DNA from: [Phialemoniopsis] sp. UDSM-2020
Taxonomy: Eukaryota; Ascomycota; Sordariomycetes; Thyridiales; Thyridiaceae
Direction of reading: 5' to 3'
DNA: 64,000 nucleotides
Assembly (NCBI GenBank): GCA_018873225.1
Contig: JAEILZ010000007.1
Coordinates: 1,364,001 to 1,428,000 of the forward strand
Shown here: one piece after another, positions 38,613 to 49,725 of the stretch
How the letters are laid out: each line of letters starts with the position of its first letter
Numbering within the stretch: the first letter of the stretch is position 1
Made by a program: the position numbers and the translations under genes
The notes under the pieces: generated by a model
What the model was told of the DNA's origin: nothing
Database searches by the model: none
Seen by the model: only the letters and a program-made list of their open reading frames with translations

Positions 38613-41145
38613 TTATGACATTATTCGTGGCCTTGTCTCTACTTCGCTCTTGTTGTACATATCTAGAGTGACTTCAGCCGCCAGACTCTGAATCATGCTA
38701 CCAAGGAACCTTTCAGGTGCTCTTCTACCAGTCAGCAGTTCAAATTGCACATTTCCGTGCTCCCTCAATGTATCTAAGCCACTGAAGCTCTCCCAATGCC
38801 CATGTGTTTCGATCTGCATACTCCGGACACGCTGGAGGAAGGGTGTGTCGCCGTATTCGACCTGGAAAGTTGTCAGCTCCTAATGTGGGAATGATCCGAT
38901 ACAGGCATCAACGTACATCGCCTACGACGCCCCCAGAGGGGCTCGCTAACCATTCGGGAGGCATGTCTAGTCCAGCTGCTGCGTGTGAGGGAATGCACGA
39001 CATGATGAAGGTCGGAAAGTCTAGCTCTGAAGGCCAGTGTGATGGGTGCACCGGCATCACCTGGACTATCTTAGGCCGGCTTGGCCATTCTTGCGCTGCC
39101 CAATTGTTGAAATGCTGTGCTAATCGAACAGCGTGCTCTTGCGTCCTGTTGACTATGAGGACATTCTCACAGCCTAGACGAAGCAAAGCGTAAATCGCGG
39201 ATCTCGCCACACCGCCAGCCCCAATGACAATGCCACAGCCTCTCTTGGTGTTGACGGTATTGCGGGGCGAACACTTTGTACGAAAACATCTTAGGATACC
39301 GATCCAGTCGGTGTTTTCGCCGTAAAGGGCGGAAACTCGACCAGCTCTGTTGCGGAAGATCGACTGTCCCTCGAATGGACGTGTGGTTCCGTCTACGTCT
39401 TCTCGGAGCGGGAGGATCGCATTTACAGCCCCGATGATTCTCGCGTGCTCACTACAAGACTGTACCACCGTCATGGCATTGGTCTTGTGTGGATAGCGTA
39501 TGGCAGCACCCCCGAAGTCTGGTCGCCGCATGATAGTCTGCAGCTCTTCCAAAGTTCTGGCTTCACTGGGTATGAATTCGTGTTCCATTCCCAAACGCTG
39601 AAATGCAGCACTGAAGGCGAATGGAGCCGGACTACCTCTAGGAGATTCCCCAAAGAGGCAAAAGTGCAACTTGTCAAACTCAAAACACCCAAACAGCGCT
39701 TTAGTTGCGTCCTTTGCTGTAAGAACTGAGGTGACCTCGATGTCACCAGCTTCGCCAGCTGGACTGCGACTCGAGGGCGGCATCACTGGTGTTAGGATGC
39801 GGTTGAACACAAGTGACGTCTTTCCTAGATCGCCAGTGTTGTAGGCGATGAGACGTGGTCCTTTGGACAACCTCCCTGCCAGGCCGTGGAAAAGGGACAC
39901 ATCAGTATTATCTTGACGGGATGTGGCCGGTTGAACAAGTCGGACGATGTCCAGTCCCAAATCGCATGCTCTTTGGTATGCCTCTGTGCGACTTGGATGG
40001 AGCCATCCAGTCCTACAATTGGGCTTGAAGTTATGGTGGCCGATTACTTTGCTGTAGCCTTTTCGTTCAAGGAACTGTCTGATGTCTTCATCAAGAAGGT
40101 TCAAGTCGACGACAACGTATTCTACACCAAGTCGAAGCCCATGGTCAAGAAGCTGGAGGTAATCCGCGGTTTTGCAAGTAGAAGACAGTAGGCAACCCTG
40201 GTCGACACCGTATATGACACTGATAGCCTTTGCACGGCGGATGCGCGAGAGGCATCTGCTGATGACTGTGAAGATATCGGGGACAATGACGTCCACTGTG
40301 AGCTCAATTGCATCCTCTCCAGAGTCAATGTCCCCCAAATCAAGATCACCGCTGATAAGCTGGGAAAGGCGCAACTGCAGAGCGTAGGTGAAGCTCCTAT
40401 CCTCGAGCGCCACCGAGGATACTGATGCCGGGTGCCGATGGTCCAAAGGAAGCCTGCCGGTGCTGAGTCGAATGAAGGTCTGAAAGTCCAGCTTGACGTT
40501 CTGGAGAATGAACGGCGAGCTTGGTGAGAACCCATCCCCTGCCTCGCCATTCCGACAGCTGGAATCATAGAGGTTGTAGAACTCTAGATTGGAGCAGCTA
40601 CGATGCCCGTCTTCCGCCTTCCGCAAACGTTCGACGTCCGTCTGCGTTAAACCCGCCATCTGGCGGATATGCTCCATGTTTCGTACGATGTGGATCACTG
40701 GATGCGAGACGGCGAAGCGACAGATGAGCCGGCGGGCGTTGTGGTCGAGGCTGGTTATCCCACACTCTATGATACATTGCTTGCAGTTGCGCTCGAGCAT
40801 CTCTTGAAAGACAGCCAGTCGCCGCCGACGAAATGCTGTGGGTCCATTCTGGCGCAAGTATTCGGCCTTCGAAGTCCCGGTAGCCTCCTCGAAGTATAAG
40901 CCTTCTGTGACGAAGCGCCTTCCAAGCTGGGCGGCGGCAATGAAACCAAGGGATCGCTTCCCGGCCGCCGGTACTCCGATGAGGATGATGGAGTTTTGAG
41001 GGTCAAAGACGCGGCACTGTGTCGTCGTGAGGGGGGCGGAGGAGCAATCCGGATCCGCTACATCGCTTTCGACCTTCTCGGTCGGGTATTGCGATACTGG
41101 AGAGTTGACTGCCGACACATCGCTGAGAGTCTGAAGGATGGACAT
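38613..41145 (-). CDS. qutR: Quinate repressor-like protein (QutR/QA-1S family)
   Basis: Exons 41145-38917 and 38861-38613 (825 aa); 55-base intron. ATG 41145 (MSILQTLSD); the earlier GTG at 41181 is ignored. Three shikimate-pathway-like parts occur in order. First is a shikimate-kinase-like domain with a degenerate P-loop (IGVPAAGKRS). Second is a type I 3-dehydroquinase-like domain (ELTVDVIVPDIFTVISR, VIYGVDQG, VVDLNLL, KVIGHHNFKPN). Third is a shikimate-dehydrogenase-like domain (FCLFGESPRGSPAP, AAIRYPHKTNAM, IIGAVNAILP, GENTDWIGIL, VIGAGGVARSAIYAL, then after the splice VEYGDTPFLQRV and VQFELLTGRRAPERF). This is the AROM-derived QutR/QA-1S repressor layout; it senses a pathway intermediate and silences the QutA activator, whose homologue lies divergently next door. 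Confidence 0.88.
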
Positions 41146-41707
41146 GATGATACTGGACGAATGGTGAGCTTGAATCCACACCAGTCTAGTGGTTGAGTCC
41201 GCATATATTCCGAGGGATCCTCATTGTGGTCACTGAGGTGAGCCTCGAGCAAATCCGCTGAGTGAAGCAGCGTGCAGGTGCTGCGGCGAGATCGATACTG
41301 TTGAAGATCGCCGTTCGCTTCCTCGCCGTCAGACGTCTTGTCCAAGCAAGCGGAGAAGCTACGTACACTGGAGGGAACGCAAGCACGCACGGCTAAGGTA
41401 TTCTCCGTGAACCACACCTGGACCCGGCTATGGCTTATTCCCGTATCTCCACTTAGTCTCATCCGCTAAGACAGGCCATGGAATGAGGAGATGCTAGGCG
41501 AACAAGCGGCTTTAGTGCCCCAAAGGGGGTTCCCCCACACTGGCACTGGCACCGATACGCGGTCTACCGAGACTTGGAGTTCGTCCGCTGGCAGGCGTCC
41601 CAGGTGTGGCCGTCTGACAACGATGATGTATGGTACTCGACCGGGGTCGGTGATGCGAGCAAGATCGTAACCAGACCATCTCGACAGAACCCGATGATTC
41701 AATAACA
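41146..41707. promoter_or_regulatory. Divergent promoter of the qutR-like and qutA-like genes
   Basis: 562 bases between the two regulator starts. A catatattcc TATA-like element lies near 41208, about 60 bases upstream of the repressor start. No clear GGRTAARYRYTTATCC site was seen, so auto-regulation is not supported by eye. Confidence 0.5.
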
Positions 41708-44221
41708 ATGCCTGCACATCAGAGCCACCAGACAGCTGGGCGGCAGTCAAACTCTCGCGCCCAGCGCCTTCGCGCCTCCAAGGCATGCGACCCGTGCCGG
41801 CGCAAGAAGATACGATGTGATGGCGCTCGACCGTCGTGCGGGCCATGCTCGACAGATACGCGGAGATGTTCGTATACGATGGAGACCAAGAAGCGCGGAC
41901 TACCGGAAGGCTTTGTTCGGGCATTGGAGCGGCTCTGGGGCGTGGCGATCCGTTGCGTGCCAGACATCGAGGACATAATGCTGGCGGCTCTGTCTGATGG
42001 TCTCAATGGCTCGAGTCAACAAGATTTCGCTGCTATGTGGAAGGACGACTCGAGGTCAAGAAGTTTCCTGAGTGCGTGGAGGAATAGCAGGCTCTTTCAC
42101 CAGTTTCGTGCACAACTTACCGAGTTGGACAAGCTTCAAATCCCGGAGGTGTCTGGTCACGATTCGACACAGAGCCCGCCCGATCAAATCGAAATACCGA
42201 CGGACTCAATATTAGCCACGCAGGCAGGAGAATGTGCAGTGTCCAAGAAGGGGTCCTTTCCCCAATTCTCGTGGGGTTCTGGCACTAGAGAAGCCGAAGC
42301 AGTCAGCTTAGGAAGAGAGGATTTGCTGAAACAACGGCTCGAATCTTCTCAAAGACGAGAACATTCTCCGCAACCGACAACGGATCTTCGTATCTCTACA
42401 AAGACCAGATTTTCTGAACGCACCCGAACATTCTTTCCTCCTGAATCCCACCTATTGATCGACCATTACCTCAGGAACACCCACGTCTGGCTGCCGATAC
42501 TCGAGAGGCATGACCTCTTGCGCCTCTCGCACCTTTCCAGAAGCGACAATGTTCCAATACGTCCAGATGAAGCGGCGGTAGTGTGGGCAGTGCTAGCATA
42601 CTCAAACATCCAGTGTGAGGCTGAACTGTCGCGCGGACACAAGCTAGACATTTCGATCAATGCCGATAAAAGCTGCGACTTCCGCCGTTATGCTCAGGAG
42701 ATGGTTTCCACAGACGCAGAAGTACAAGACATCGGCTCGGTTCAGGCACTCTTGCTACTCTCCCTTATTCACATCGGCAAGGAAGAGTGGCGACAGGCCT
42801 GGCTCGGAGTCGGAAGGGCTATTCGATTGTCTGTGTTTCTCGGTCTGGAGAAACCAGCCAGCAGGGACGGACCGAAAGTTACCCGACACTCGCGAAGCTC
42901 ACAAGTCTTTCTTGGCTGCTTTGTACTTGATACGATTCTAGCAAGACGATTGCGCCTTTCCCCACAACTAAGCAGACACGACATAGTTGGCGTTGAGGGG
43001 CTTAAAGAAGACGGAGCGGACGAATGGGAACCCTGGGCTGGAAATCCCGGAGTTCCGGTGGATGGTGTTGCCGCATACAGAGGGCCTGCTTTCTCAACGA
43101 GTTCACTGAATCAACTCGTAGAAGCAACCAAATCGTTGAATGACGCGATCAAGGGCACGCACGGGAGTGATCGAGGAACGAATCCCGACAATCTTTCTCG
43201 ACTGACCCGGCTTTGGACTGGTGACGAGGAGAACAATTCATCACCAGCCGTGCCGTGGACGTCTTACGGACAGCAAATATGGTGTCTACCCCATAGAGTT
43301 CTCCTAGAGTTTACGCGACTCACCGCACTATCTTCCGCATCCAGAAATGTGGAAGGAATGGCATCGAAACAAGACTACCAAGGAATGCAATCGAAAGCCA
43401 TACGAAAACACCTGATGGCGTTACTGGCAACTCATGCGGGCTGTTTCAAGACTCTCACACTGTCTCCTCTATTCGGAATTCTCATGCCCGAACTACTAGC
43501 TGAGCTAGAAAACGACTGTGAAGGTTCATCAGAAAGTCAATTGAATGGCTGCTTGACCACGATGCGAGGCATGATGAAGGGTGCGGCAGATGTTTGGTGT
43601 GTTTTCAAGGCGTTGCAAACACGTTTAGACAAACTTCTGGGCGACAGGAGTTCGATATCAGAAGAATCCTCGGCACCCAAGGCCATACATCAAGCCTTTG
43701 GCACAGCCCAGGACCTAGAAATGGGAGATAACCGATCTGAAGACCTCCAATTGACGGACTGCTCAAACACTTTGCAAGATATAACATCAGATTCACAACC
43801 GAAACTCCTTCAACAACAAGAGAGTTGGGATGGTTTGAACTCAACGGCACCATTATCCTTGGTATCCAACCAAAATGCGGCTCTGGATTTGAACGGGTCT
43901 GGAGCTCTCGCTGACATGTGTACTGTTACAACGTCGCTTGACGAAGCCAACGCATCTTGGGCTATAAGCCAGTTTCCCTCTGATCAAGCGGCTGCCACAG
44001 CTGCAACCGAAGGGAGTGACTTTGACTCGGTATATCAGGACTTTCTAACGTCCGACGCAATGGAGTGGTAAGGATTTGCGTGTCTGCTCTGTGTTGCTTC
44101 CGCTGATCAATTGCACAGGAATCAGTCATGGACCAGGAGCCTTGCAAACCTCGGTTTCACCAACGGAGAGATCTTGGATGGAGATCTCCAGGACATATCG
44201 AGCCAGATATTCACTACGTAA
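41708..44221 (+). CDS. qutA: Quinate activator-like Zn2Cys6 transcription factor (QutA/QA-1F family)
   Basis: Exons 41708-44067 and 44119-44221 (820 aa); a 51-base intron (GTAAGG...CACAG) replaces the read-through stop and adds WNQSWTRSLANLGFTNGE. Zinc cluster: C27-x2-C30-x6-C37-x6-C44-x2-C47-x6-C54 (KACDPCRRKKIRCDG). It is followed by TKKRGLPEGFVRALERLWG, the KKRG-x-GYxRxLE signature behind the finger in QutA/QA-1F. The Fungal_trans region has DHYLRNTHVWLPILERHDLLR, VQALLLLSLIHIGKEEWRQAWLGVGRAIRL and LGLEKP. The family activates quinate-utilisation genes and is inhibited by the QutR-type repressor. Divergent pairing with that repressor strengthens the call; the exact effector range is not shown by sequence. 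Confidence 0.82.
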
Positions 44222-44355
44222 CTACTTAGAGTTTGTATGGACTGGAAGGGACCGTGTGGTGCTTTTCCAGGGGTCATTGACTAACTCTATCTCGAGACGA
44301 AGACGACCATATACCCAAATACATCTGCCGTCTCCACGATCCACCTTACCTCACC

Positions 44356-45816
44356 TCACAAATGAAGCTTGCCGACATTAGGCGTGTCTCTTTGTCTCAT
44401 TGCTGCTCTGGTGGCACTGATGCCAGCCCACTTCCCCGTGACAAAAGCCAGAACCAAGCCGGCACAATACCGGTAGTTGCTGAACCCCCCAGCGTCGATG
44501 CCGGCAACAAACAGCCCTGGGATCGACCGTCCATTTTGAGTCAGGGCTTCGGCTTCCTTGTTAATCTTGATGCCACCGTATGTAAGCGTCAAGCTCGGCT
44601 GGACCTCAACCGCCCAAAAAGGTCCGCTGTCGTCTGTGAATGGCCTGTGCGGAGGCACGCCGTGCTCGTTGGTACCGGTCGGCGCATCCAAGGAACCAGT
44701 ATCTGCTGCTCTACCAGACAGAATGGCTGCGCTCGCGGCGTTGAACTTGTCAATGGTGCTCCGGAGAGTTGACTTGGGGACACCCCATTCCGTGACCATG
44801 TTGATGAGCTCAGCGACAGTCGACGCCGAGGCAACATTGCCGCCCACCTCACGAGCCTTTTCGATACGATCGATTGAACCAGCGTTGGGCCACGGCGCTC
44901 CGACAGCGTACTTTTGGTGTACCTCTTCGTTCAGAAGGAGATATGCCTTTCTACCCGTCTGACGGGCAACCTCTTGGTTGCTCACTTCATCGCCCATCGT
45001 CTCATCACAGAAGCGGCGGCCTTCCTGGTTGACGAGGATGCCGCGGCCAGACTGGAATTGGGCAATGTGCAGAAACGTGAACGGGTCCACGTCCTTAGCT
45101 TGCAGCGGTGAGGGTAGGAGGTGACCGTAGAAGGTGCTCATGCCGCGCGAGTGGCCAGCACCGGCCGTCGTGGCTAGAGTGAACCCGTCCCCGGTGTTGC
45201 CGCGGTTCGAGCGGACGAAGAGATTGTCGGCTCCGGGACCTATGTAGGTAGATGTGAGATGTGGCGAGCCCTGGAAACCACCAGTGGCAATGACAGTCGA
45301 CTTTGCTTTGACGAAGGTGGGCGCTCTCGGGTTCTTGGCCGATACAATGGTTGCGCCGGTGACTGGGCCGGTGCGGAAGTCCTGAGCCAGCGACACCGCC
45401 CACGTCTCTCTCAAGATGGTTGCATTGGAGTTTTGCAGGATCCGCTTCTCGAGAAGGCGTAGCAATGCGTGGATATCCATGGGGTAGCCGACGCCAATGG
45501 ACATGATGCCCTTGAAGACATCTGACACGCGGATACCCTGGTCTCGCAGCCACTGGACGGCCTCTGGATGCTCTTGGACAATGGCCTGCTGGAGTTCGGG
45601 ATCGCCAAAGGGTATCTCTTTATGCGCAAGCTCAACAGATCGCGGTGCCCAAAACATGCCAGAGGAGTATTGTGAAGAGCCACCGAGGGCGTCGGTCTTC
45701 TCGATCACGAGAACTCTGATGCCTGGCTGGGCCTCACAGGCATGGAGCGCTGTGTTCAGGCCGGAGAGACCGCCGCCAATGACGAGAACATCGACTTCTT
45801 TTGGAGTGACCGGCAT
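44356..45816 (-). CDS. FAD-dependent oxidoreductase (fumarate reductase/3-ketosteroid dehydrogenase-like)
   Basis: A single exon, 486 aa from ATG 45816 (MPVTPKEVDVLVIGGG). The N-terminal Rossmann dinucleotide motif is VDVLVIGGGLSGLNTALHA, followed by VLVIEKTDALGGSSQYSSG, the FAD_binding_2 GGS segment. Others are STVIATGGFQGS, NTGDGFTLATTAGA, ILVNQEGRRFCDET and the C-terminal TYGGIKINKEAEAL / IPGLFVAGIDAGG..NYRYCAGLVLAFVTGKWAG. This is the flavoprotein family of fumarate/urocanate reductases and tricarballylate or ketosteroid dehydrogenases, which add or remove hydrogens next to a carboxylate or keto group. Its place between QutA and a dehydratase-family gene suggests action on a cyclic hydroxy acid such as a quinate/shikimate-derived compound (inference). 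No signal peptide. Confidence 0.85.
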   Translation of the reverse strand: MPVTPKEVDVLVIGGGLSGLNTALHACEAQPGIRVLVIEKTDALGGSSQYSSGMFWAPRSVELAHKEIPFGDPELQQAIVQEHPEAVQWLRDQGIRVSDVFKGIMSIGVGYPMDIHALLRLLEKRILQNSNATILRETWAVSLAQDFRTGPVTGATIVSAKNPRAPTFVKAKSTVIATGGFQGSPHLTSTYIGPGADNLFVRSNRGNTGDGFTLATTAGAGHSRGMSTFYGHLLPSPLQAKDVDPFTFLHIAQFQSGRGILVNQEGRRFCDETMGDEVSNQEVARQTGRKAYLLLNEEVHQKYAVGAPWPNAGSIDRIEKAREVGGNVASASTVAELINMVTEWGVPKSTLRSTIDKFNAASAAILSGRAADTGSLDAPTGTNEHGVPPHRPFTDDSGPFWAVEVQPSLTLTYGGIKINKEAEALTQNGRSIPGLFVAGIDAGGFSNYRYCAGLVLAFVTGKWAGISATRAAMRQRDTPNVGKLHL

Positions 45817-46410
45817 GATTAAAGGTGTGCAGTGGTGTTGTAGAAACCAAGATCTGGTGTCGAGCTTGCTGAACTGTTCTAGGTGAAGACTTGTAGAGTA
45901 GCACAATACAGCCACCCATTATCTGCCATATATGCTATCACATTTGTCCTTGCGTTCTCTGACGTGTTGGCCTCGGGAGCTTTGATTTTGGGAAGGTCGG
46001 GTGCAATGGCATGATGCAACTGCATCAGTCGAGGGCGAATCGGACCACTGCTCCTGTAGATCCGCTTATATCTTTCTCCGGCATTACAAAAACAAAGCTC
46101 TCGTGGAGGGGACCGAATCTCGAAACAGGGTCAATCGCACATCCGCCCCCTCACTGGTCTTGATCCCATGTGGGGTACGAACCGGGGGGAACTAGTTTTT
46201 GATCCGGGGTGGATGGGAAATGTATTTGCCTTTGAACCCGAGCGCATATGATCACGCGCGGGCAGCGAGAGATCTACAGCAATTGATCTGGACAACGGGA
46301 GATATAGTGTATATGAGCTGAGAAAAGGCTAGCCACCTACTCAACCCAACATCTACGACAATTTCACGTCTGACTATCCTCGAGAGCTATTTTTTACATC
46401 CAACTACACC
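45817..46410. promoter_or_regulatory. Divergent promoter of the FAD oxidoreductase and dehydratase-family genes
   Basis: 594 bases. A TATA-like catatatgg element lies near 45929 for the minus gene and tatagtgtatatgag near 46306 for the plus gene. No copy of the 17-bp repeat is present. Confidence 0.5.
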
Positions 46411-47487
46411 ATGGCCGCCGTCACCACTTCCCCCACACTGCTCGACCAGCTACCTGTGGCAGTGGCATCAATGTGCCTTGGCCGATCTACCGCCTATCAC
46501 GAGCTTGAGCCTAAAGTCAAGGCCTGCGCAGAAGCTGGATTTAAGGGCATCGAGCTCTTTTACGAATGCATCAAGCTGCCCGCTCGTCGGGACGCCGCCA
46601 AAGGGAACGGTACCTTCGAAGACAACCTTTTCAAGTACTGCCAGCAGTTCCGAGACCTGTGCGATCAATATGGACTAAAGGTCATCGTGATGCAGCCCTT
46701 CAAGAACTACGAGGGGTTGCTGTCGAAGAGGCGCCACGAGGAGAAGATTGAGAAGGCGAAGCGATACATGCGGTTCTGTCAAATACTGGGCTGCGACATC
46801 ATGCTCGTGCCGTCCATGTTCTTTGACGACCCTTCGCGGACCTCTGGCGGAGACAAGGTTGTTGAAGACTTTCGCGAGCTGGCGGACCTCGCCGCGCAGA
46901 ATGATCCGCCCGTAAGAATCGCGTACGAGTGCATGGCTTGGGGCGGTCACGTCGATACGTGGCAGAAAGCTTGGGCAGTGGTTCAGAAAGTCGATCGTCC
47001 CAACTTTGGGCTTTGCATAGATACGTTTCACACTCTGGCTCGTGTCTATGGCAACCCCACTGCTGCAGACGGTCTACAGCCTAATGCTATGGAAGCTCTT
47101 CTTGCCGACTGCAGGGAGATGGCTGCAACAGTGTCGGTAGACAAGATCTGGTACGTGCAGCTGTCTGACGCCATCCGCCTGGACCCTCCACTTTCCACGG
47201 CGCACCCATGGTACAGACCAGAGCAGAAGTGGCGGATGCAGTGGTCGAGAAATGGGCGGGTGTTTCCGCTCGAGCCGGAGAATGGGGGATACATGCCTGC
47301 TCATGAGATGCTCAGGACCATTGTCTTTGAAATGGGTTACCGCGGATGGGTTAGCATGGAGATGTTCAACGCGTCTATGGCGGACTCAAGTCCAGAGACT
47401 CCTTCAAAGCAGGGCCAACGCGCTATGCGATCGTGGAAGCGGGTTGTACAAGAGATTGGCTTGGACCAAGTCAAGTCGAAGGTGTAG
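46411..47487 (+). CDS. 3-dehydroshikimate dehydratase-family protein (second paralogue)
   Basis: A single exon, 358 aa from ATG 46411. TIM-barrel AP-endonuclease-2 family with the same landmark order as the gene at 29787: ASMCLGRSTAYHELEPKV, FKGIELFYECIKLP, VIVMQPFKNYEGLL, CDIMLVPSMFF, VRIAYECMAWGGHVDTWQ, RPNFGLCIDTFH, IWYVQLSDAIRLDPPL, WRMQWSRNGRVFP and WVSMEMFNASM. It is clearly diverged from the first paralogue (for example CIDTFHTLAR versus CLDTFNIAG), so it may use a different substrate or be a broad sugar-phosphate isomerase/epimerase-type enzyme. Context (divergent flavoprotein, QutA/QutR pair, permease) supports a role in quinate/shikimate-type catabolism. Confidence 0.8.
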   Translation: MAAVTTSPTLLDQLPVAVASMCLGRSTAYHELEPKVKACAEAGFKGIELFYECIKLPARRDAAKGNGTFEDNLFKYCQQFRDLCDQYGLKVIVMQPFKNYEGLLSKRRHEEKIEKAKRYMRFCQILGCDIMLVPSMFFDDPSRTSGGDKVVEDFRELADLAAQNDPPVRIAYECMAWGGHVDTWQKAWAVVQKVDRPNFGLCIDTFHTLARVYGNPTAADGLQPNAMEALLADCREMAATVSVDKIWYVQLSDAIRLDPPLSTAHPWYRPEQKWRMQWSRNGRVFPLEPENGGYMPAHEMLRTIVFEMGYRGWVSMEMFNASMADSSPETPSKQGQRAMRSWKRVVQEIGLDQVKSKV

Positions 47488-47803
47488 CTCGTTAGAATGA
47501 TAAATAATCTGTAATTAGAGACCGCTGCTACTTCACCAATGATCGAAGTTAATCGTAGACCTGAATATGGAGCTCAAGTCAATTGTATTAAGGATCAAGA
47601 GATTTACAATTCAATACTTCCCAGCTTTAATCAGAAAGATATTTTCCTCTCTGAATGGTGGAAGGGAATGTTTGTCTTTTACTTCAAGGGCATTTGTGGA
47701 CATGACACACATCCTTTCACGCTGCAATGTTTGATACTCGAGCTCTTCTATCGATGAGGTTCCTTTATATCAACATTTGTCTACTTCCAGGCTATGCATG
47801 GGA
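47488..47803. other. Convergent 3' intergenic region
   Basis: About 316 bases between the 3' ends of the dehydratase-family gene and the second SDR. The 72-codon frame at 47539-47757 has no recognisable motif. Nothing else seen. Confidence 0.5.
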
Positions 47804-49077
47804 TCAAACACCACGACCGCCATCAACCTAGGGTTCTCAGCGTCAGTGAAAGCAAGGGAAAAAAAGGAAAGAAAGAAAGAAAGAAAGAAAAATCCTTTTC
47901 CTGAATGAAGAAATCAGAAACCTACCTCGAGCACAGTCCCAGTGACAAAGCTACTTTGCGAAGTTCCGAGATACCACGCGGCGTTTGCAACATCCTCTGG
48001 TTCAGTGATGCGTCTCATTGGCAGGGACTTGCTCAGCTTTTGCAGACGCTCCAAGGACTCTTTATCATCACCGATACTGTCTCGAAGCCTGGATTGATGT
48101 GTTAGCCAGCTACTTCCTCAAATCAAGGATGGAGGCTCAGGGAGATCCATCAGTCACTGACATAGAGGTATTGCCAACAGCTGGTGCTATGCAATTGAAG
48201 CGTATATGCGGGGCGTACTCCATTGCCATCGTCTTGGTGGCTGTCTAGATCATACAGTCGCGTCAGTCTGCAGACGACAGTGCCGTATACTGCTGAAAAG
48301 ACTCACCACTACTGCGCCTTTCGACGCGTTATAGAAGGCCATCCCAGGTCGCGGTCTGGTGCAGCCCGTACTAAGCAGAGGGTTATTAATCGGTTCTTGG
48401 TTCTTTCGTCAACGAAGGGCTGGGTACCTGGCAATGTTGATGAAAGCGCCGTTTCCCTGCTCAAGCATCGCCGGACATACAACCTGAGCGCTCACGAACA
48501 CAGTCTGTTAAGGCATCACATGAGTTACATATCAGGTGCGACGACAAGACTTTGAGCAAACCATACCTTCACATTAAGATTGAAAATCTTGTCGTACAAC
48601 GCTATGTCCTGTTGATGAATTGGCTTGTTGGGTTTGAGTCAGTATTGCAAAGCTTGATAGGGTCTTCGAAGTCTTATTGACCTACGAGAGGATCATGGCC
48701 AACTCCTGTGGATGTGTTAGTTGTGAACGTGACAGTAACGCTCCGAGAGCAAACTTGCCTGCATTGTTGACGACCAGATCAACACTTCCATATGTCTCTT
48801 TGCATATCTGGACTGCTTCTTCCCATGTCTCTCGCTTGGTAACGTCGCCGCACAGAAACTGTATATTGGGACTCGTGGCGGCTTTGGCCTCACCCTTCGC
48901 TTTGTTGACGTCGATAATCAAAACAGCGCAACCTTCACGGCTAAAACGGTCAGTGATAGCCGCGCCAAAGCCATCCGCACCACCTGAAGATAGGTTAACA
49001 CTGTGTTGACTTGCATCAGTCTGTAGCACGGTAGAAGGCTCACCTGTAACAATGGCAACAAATATCTTCACAGCCAT
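47804..49077 (-). CDS. Second SDR, nine exons with a GC-AG intron and a 20-base exon
   Basis: Exons 49077-49044, 48983-48759, 48705-48686, 48623-48567, 48504-48428, 48370-48307, 48244-48162, 48088-47926 and 47827-47804 (248 aa; total is a multiple of three). The product reads FVAIVTGGADGFGAAITDRF (cofactor motif), VLIIDVNKAKG (Asp, NAD preference likely), DLVVNNAG, then FINIAST, FYNASKGAV (Tyr-x3-Lys), RFNCIAPAVGNTSM, PMRRITEPEDVANAAWYLGT and VTGTVLEVDGG. Intron 48706-48758 begins with GC, leaving a 20-base third exon (GVGHDPL) before a regular intron. The last intron holds a GAAA repeat. This is the 3-oxoacyl-ACP-reductase-like SDR class; the substrate is not evident. It lies in the quinate block opposite the permease. 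Confidence 0.85.
47863..47893. repeat. GAAA microsatellite in last intron of second SDR
   Basis: An A-rich tract with about six GAAA units on the plus strand (a TTTC polypyrimidine tract on the coding strand) inside intron 47828-47925. This is the longest intron of that gene. Confidence 0.85.
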
Positions 49078-49725
49078 ACTTGTCTTGGAGTGCAGTTTGT
49101 AGTAGCTAGACTCATAAGCGTGATGAAACGACAGGGCTTTGCTTGTATCACTCACGATAGACTAGGATGATATAATCGGCATGCGTATCTTCGCTATGCC
49201 CCCAACCTCGAAGTCTCTCGCCGAACGGCGATTTCATTATCCGTGCAGGCAATCAATAGCCGTTGTGGTGGAATGGCAGAACCTGTTCGGAGAGCTCACC
49301 GGACGACTTGCACAACAGGAGTCAATTAGACTGTCTTCCCCCGCCTTGTACCAGCGGTTAAGGTAATTTCCGTTCAAAGGCAGTCATGTAGATCGAAGGA
49401 GGGTGGAGTAGCGCCTCTGAATCCCCAGACCCCCAGATCCCCGCAACTAATTACCCCAAGGTCCGGAAAAGAACAAGAGCGAGAAATCTCAAAGGCGCTA
49501 AAGCGCCATAATGGCCCTAGTGTCTTGGACGAGAAACTCGTGCACCCCGTGTTTTTCGTGGAGGATGGGTGACGAGGCTGCAAGGATAAGAACCTCCGAC
49601 TGTCTTGTTGTCCTCTTCTCCTCAAAAGTCTGCTTCAAGTAGCTGCAAAGGTCAATCTTCTCATCAATCTTCATCGTATTCATTCAACTTTCTCCTTATT
49701 ACATTGGCCTTGTTGCTACGACACA
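49078..49725. other. Divergent intergenic region between second SDR and permease
   Basis: About 650 bases, probable promoter for both genes. No coding frame or strong repeat was recognised. A cccccagatccccgc stretch near 49430 is C-rich. Confidence 0.5.

Noticed and set aside
46411..47487. Calling this gene qutC as well
   Set aside because: Its motifs are in the same order but diverged at the metal-site neighbours, so the symbol was kept for the closer match at 29787-30815.
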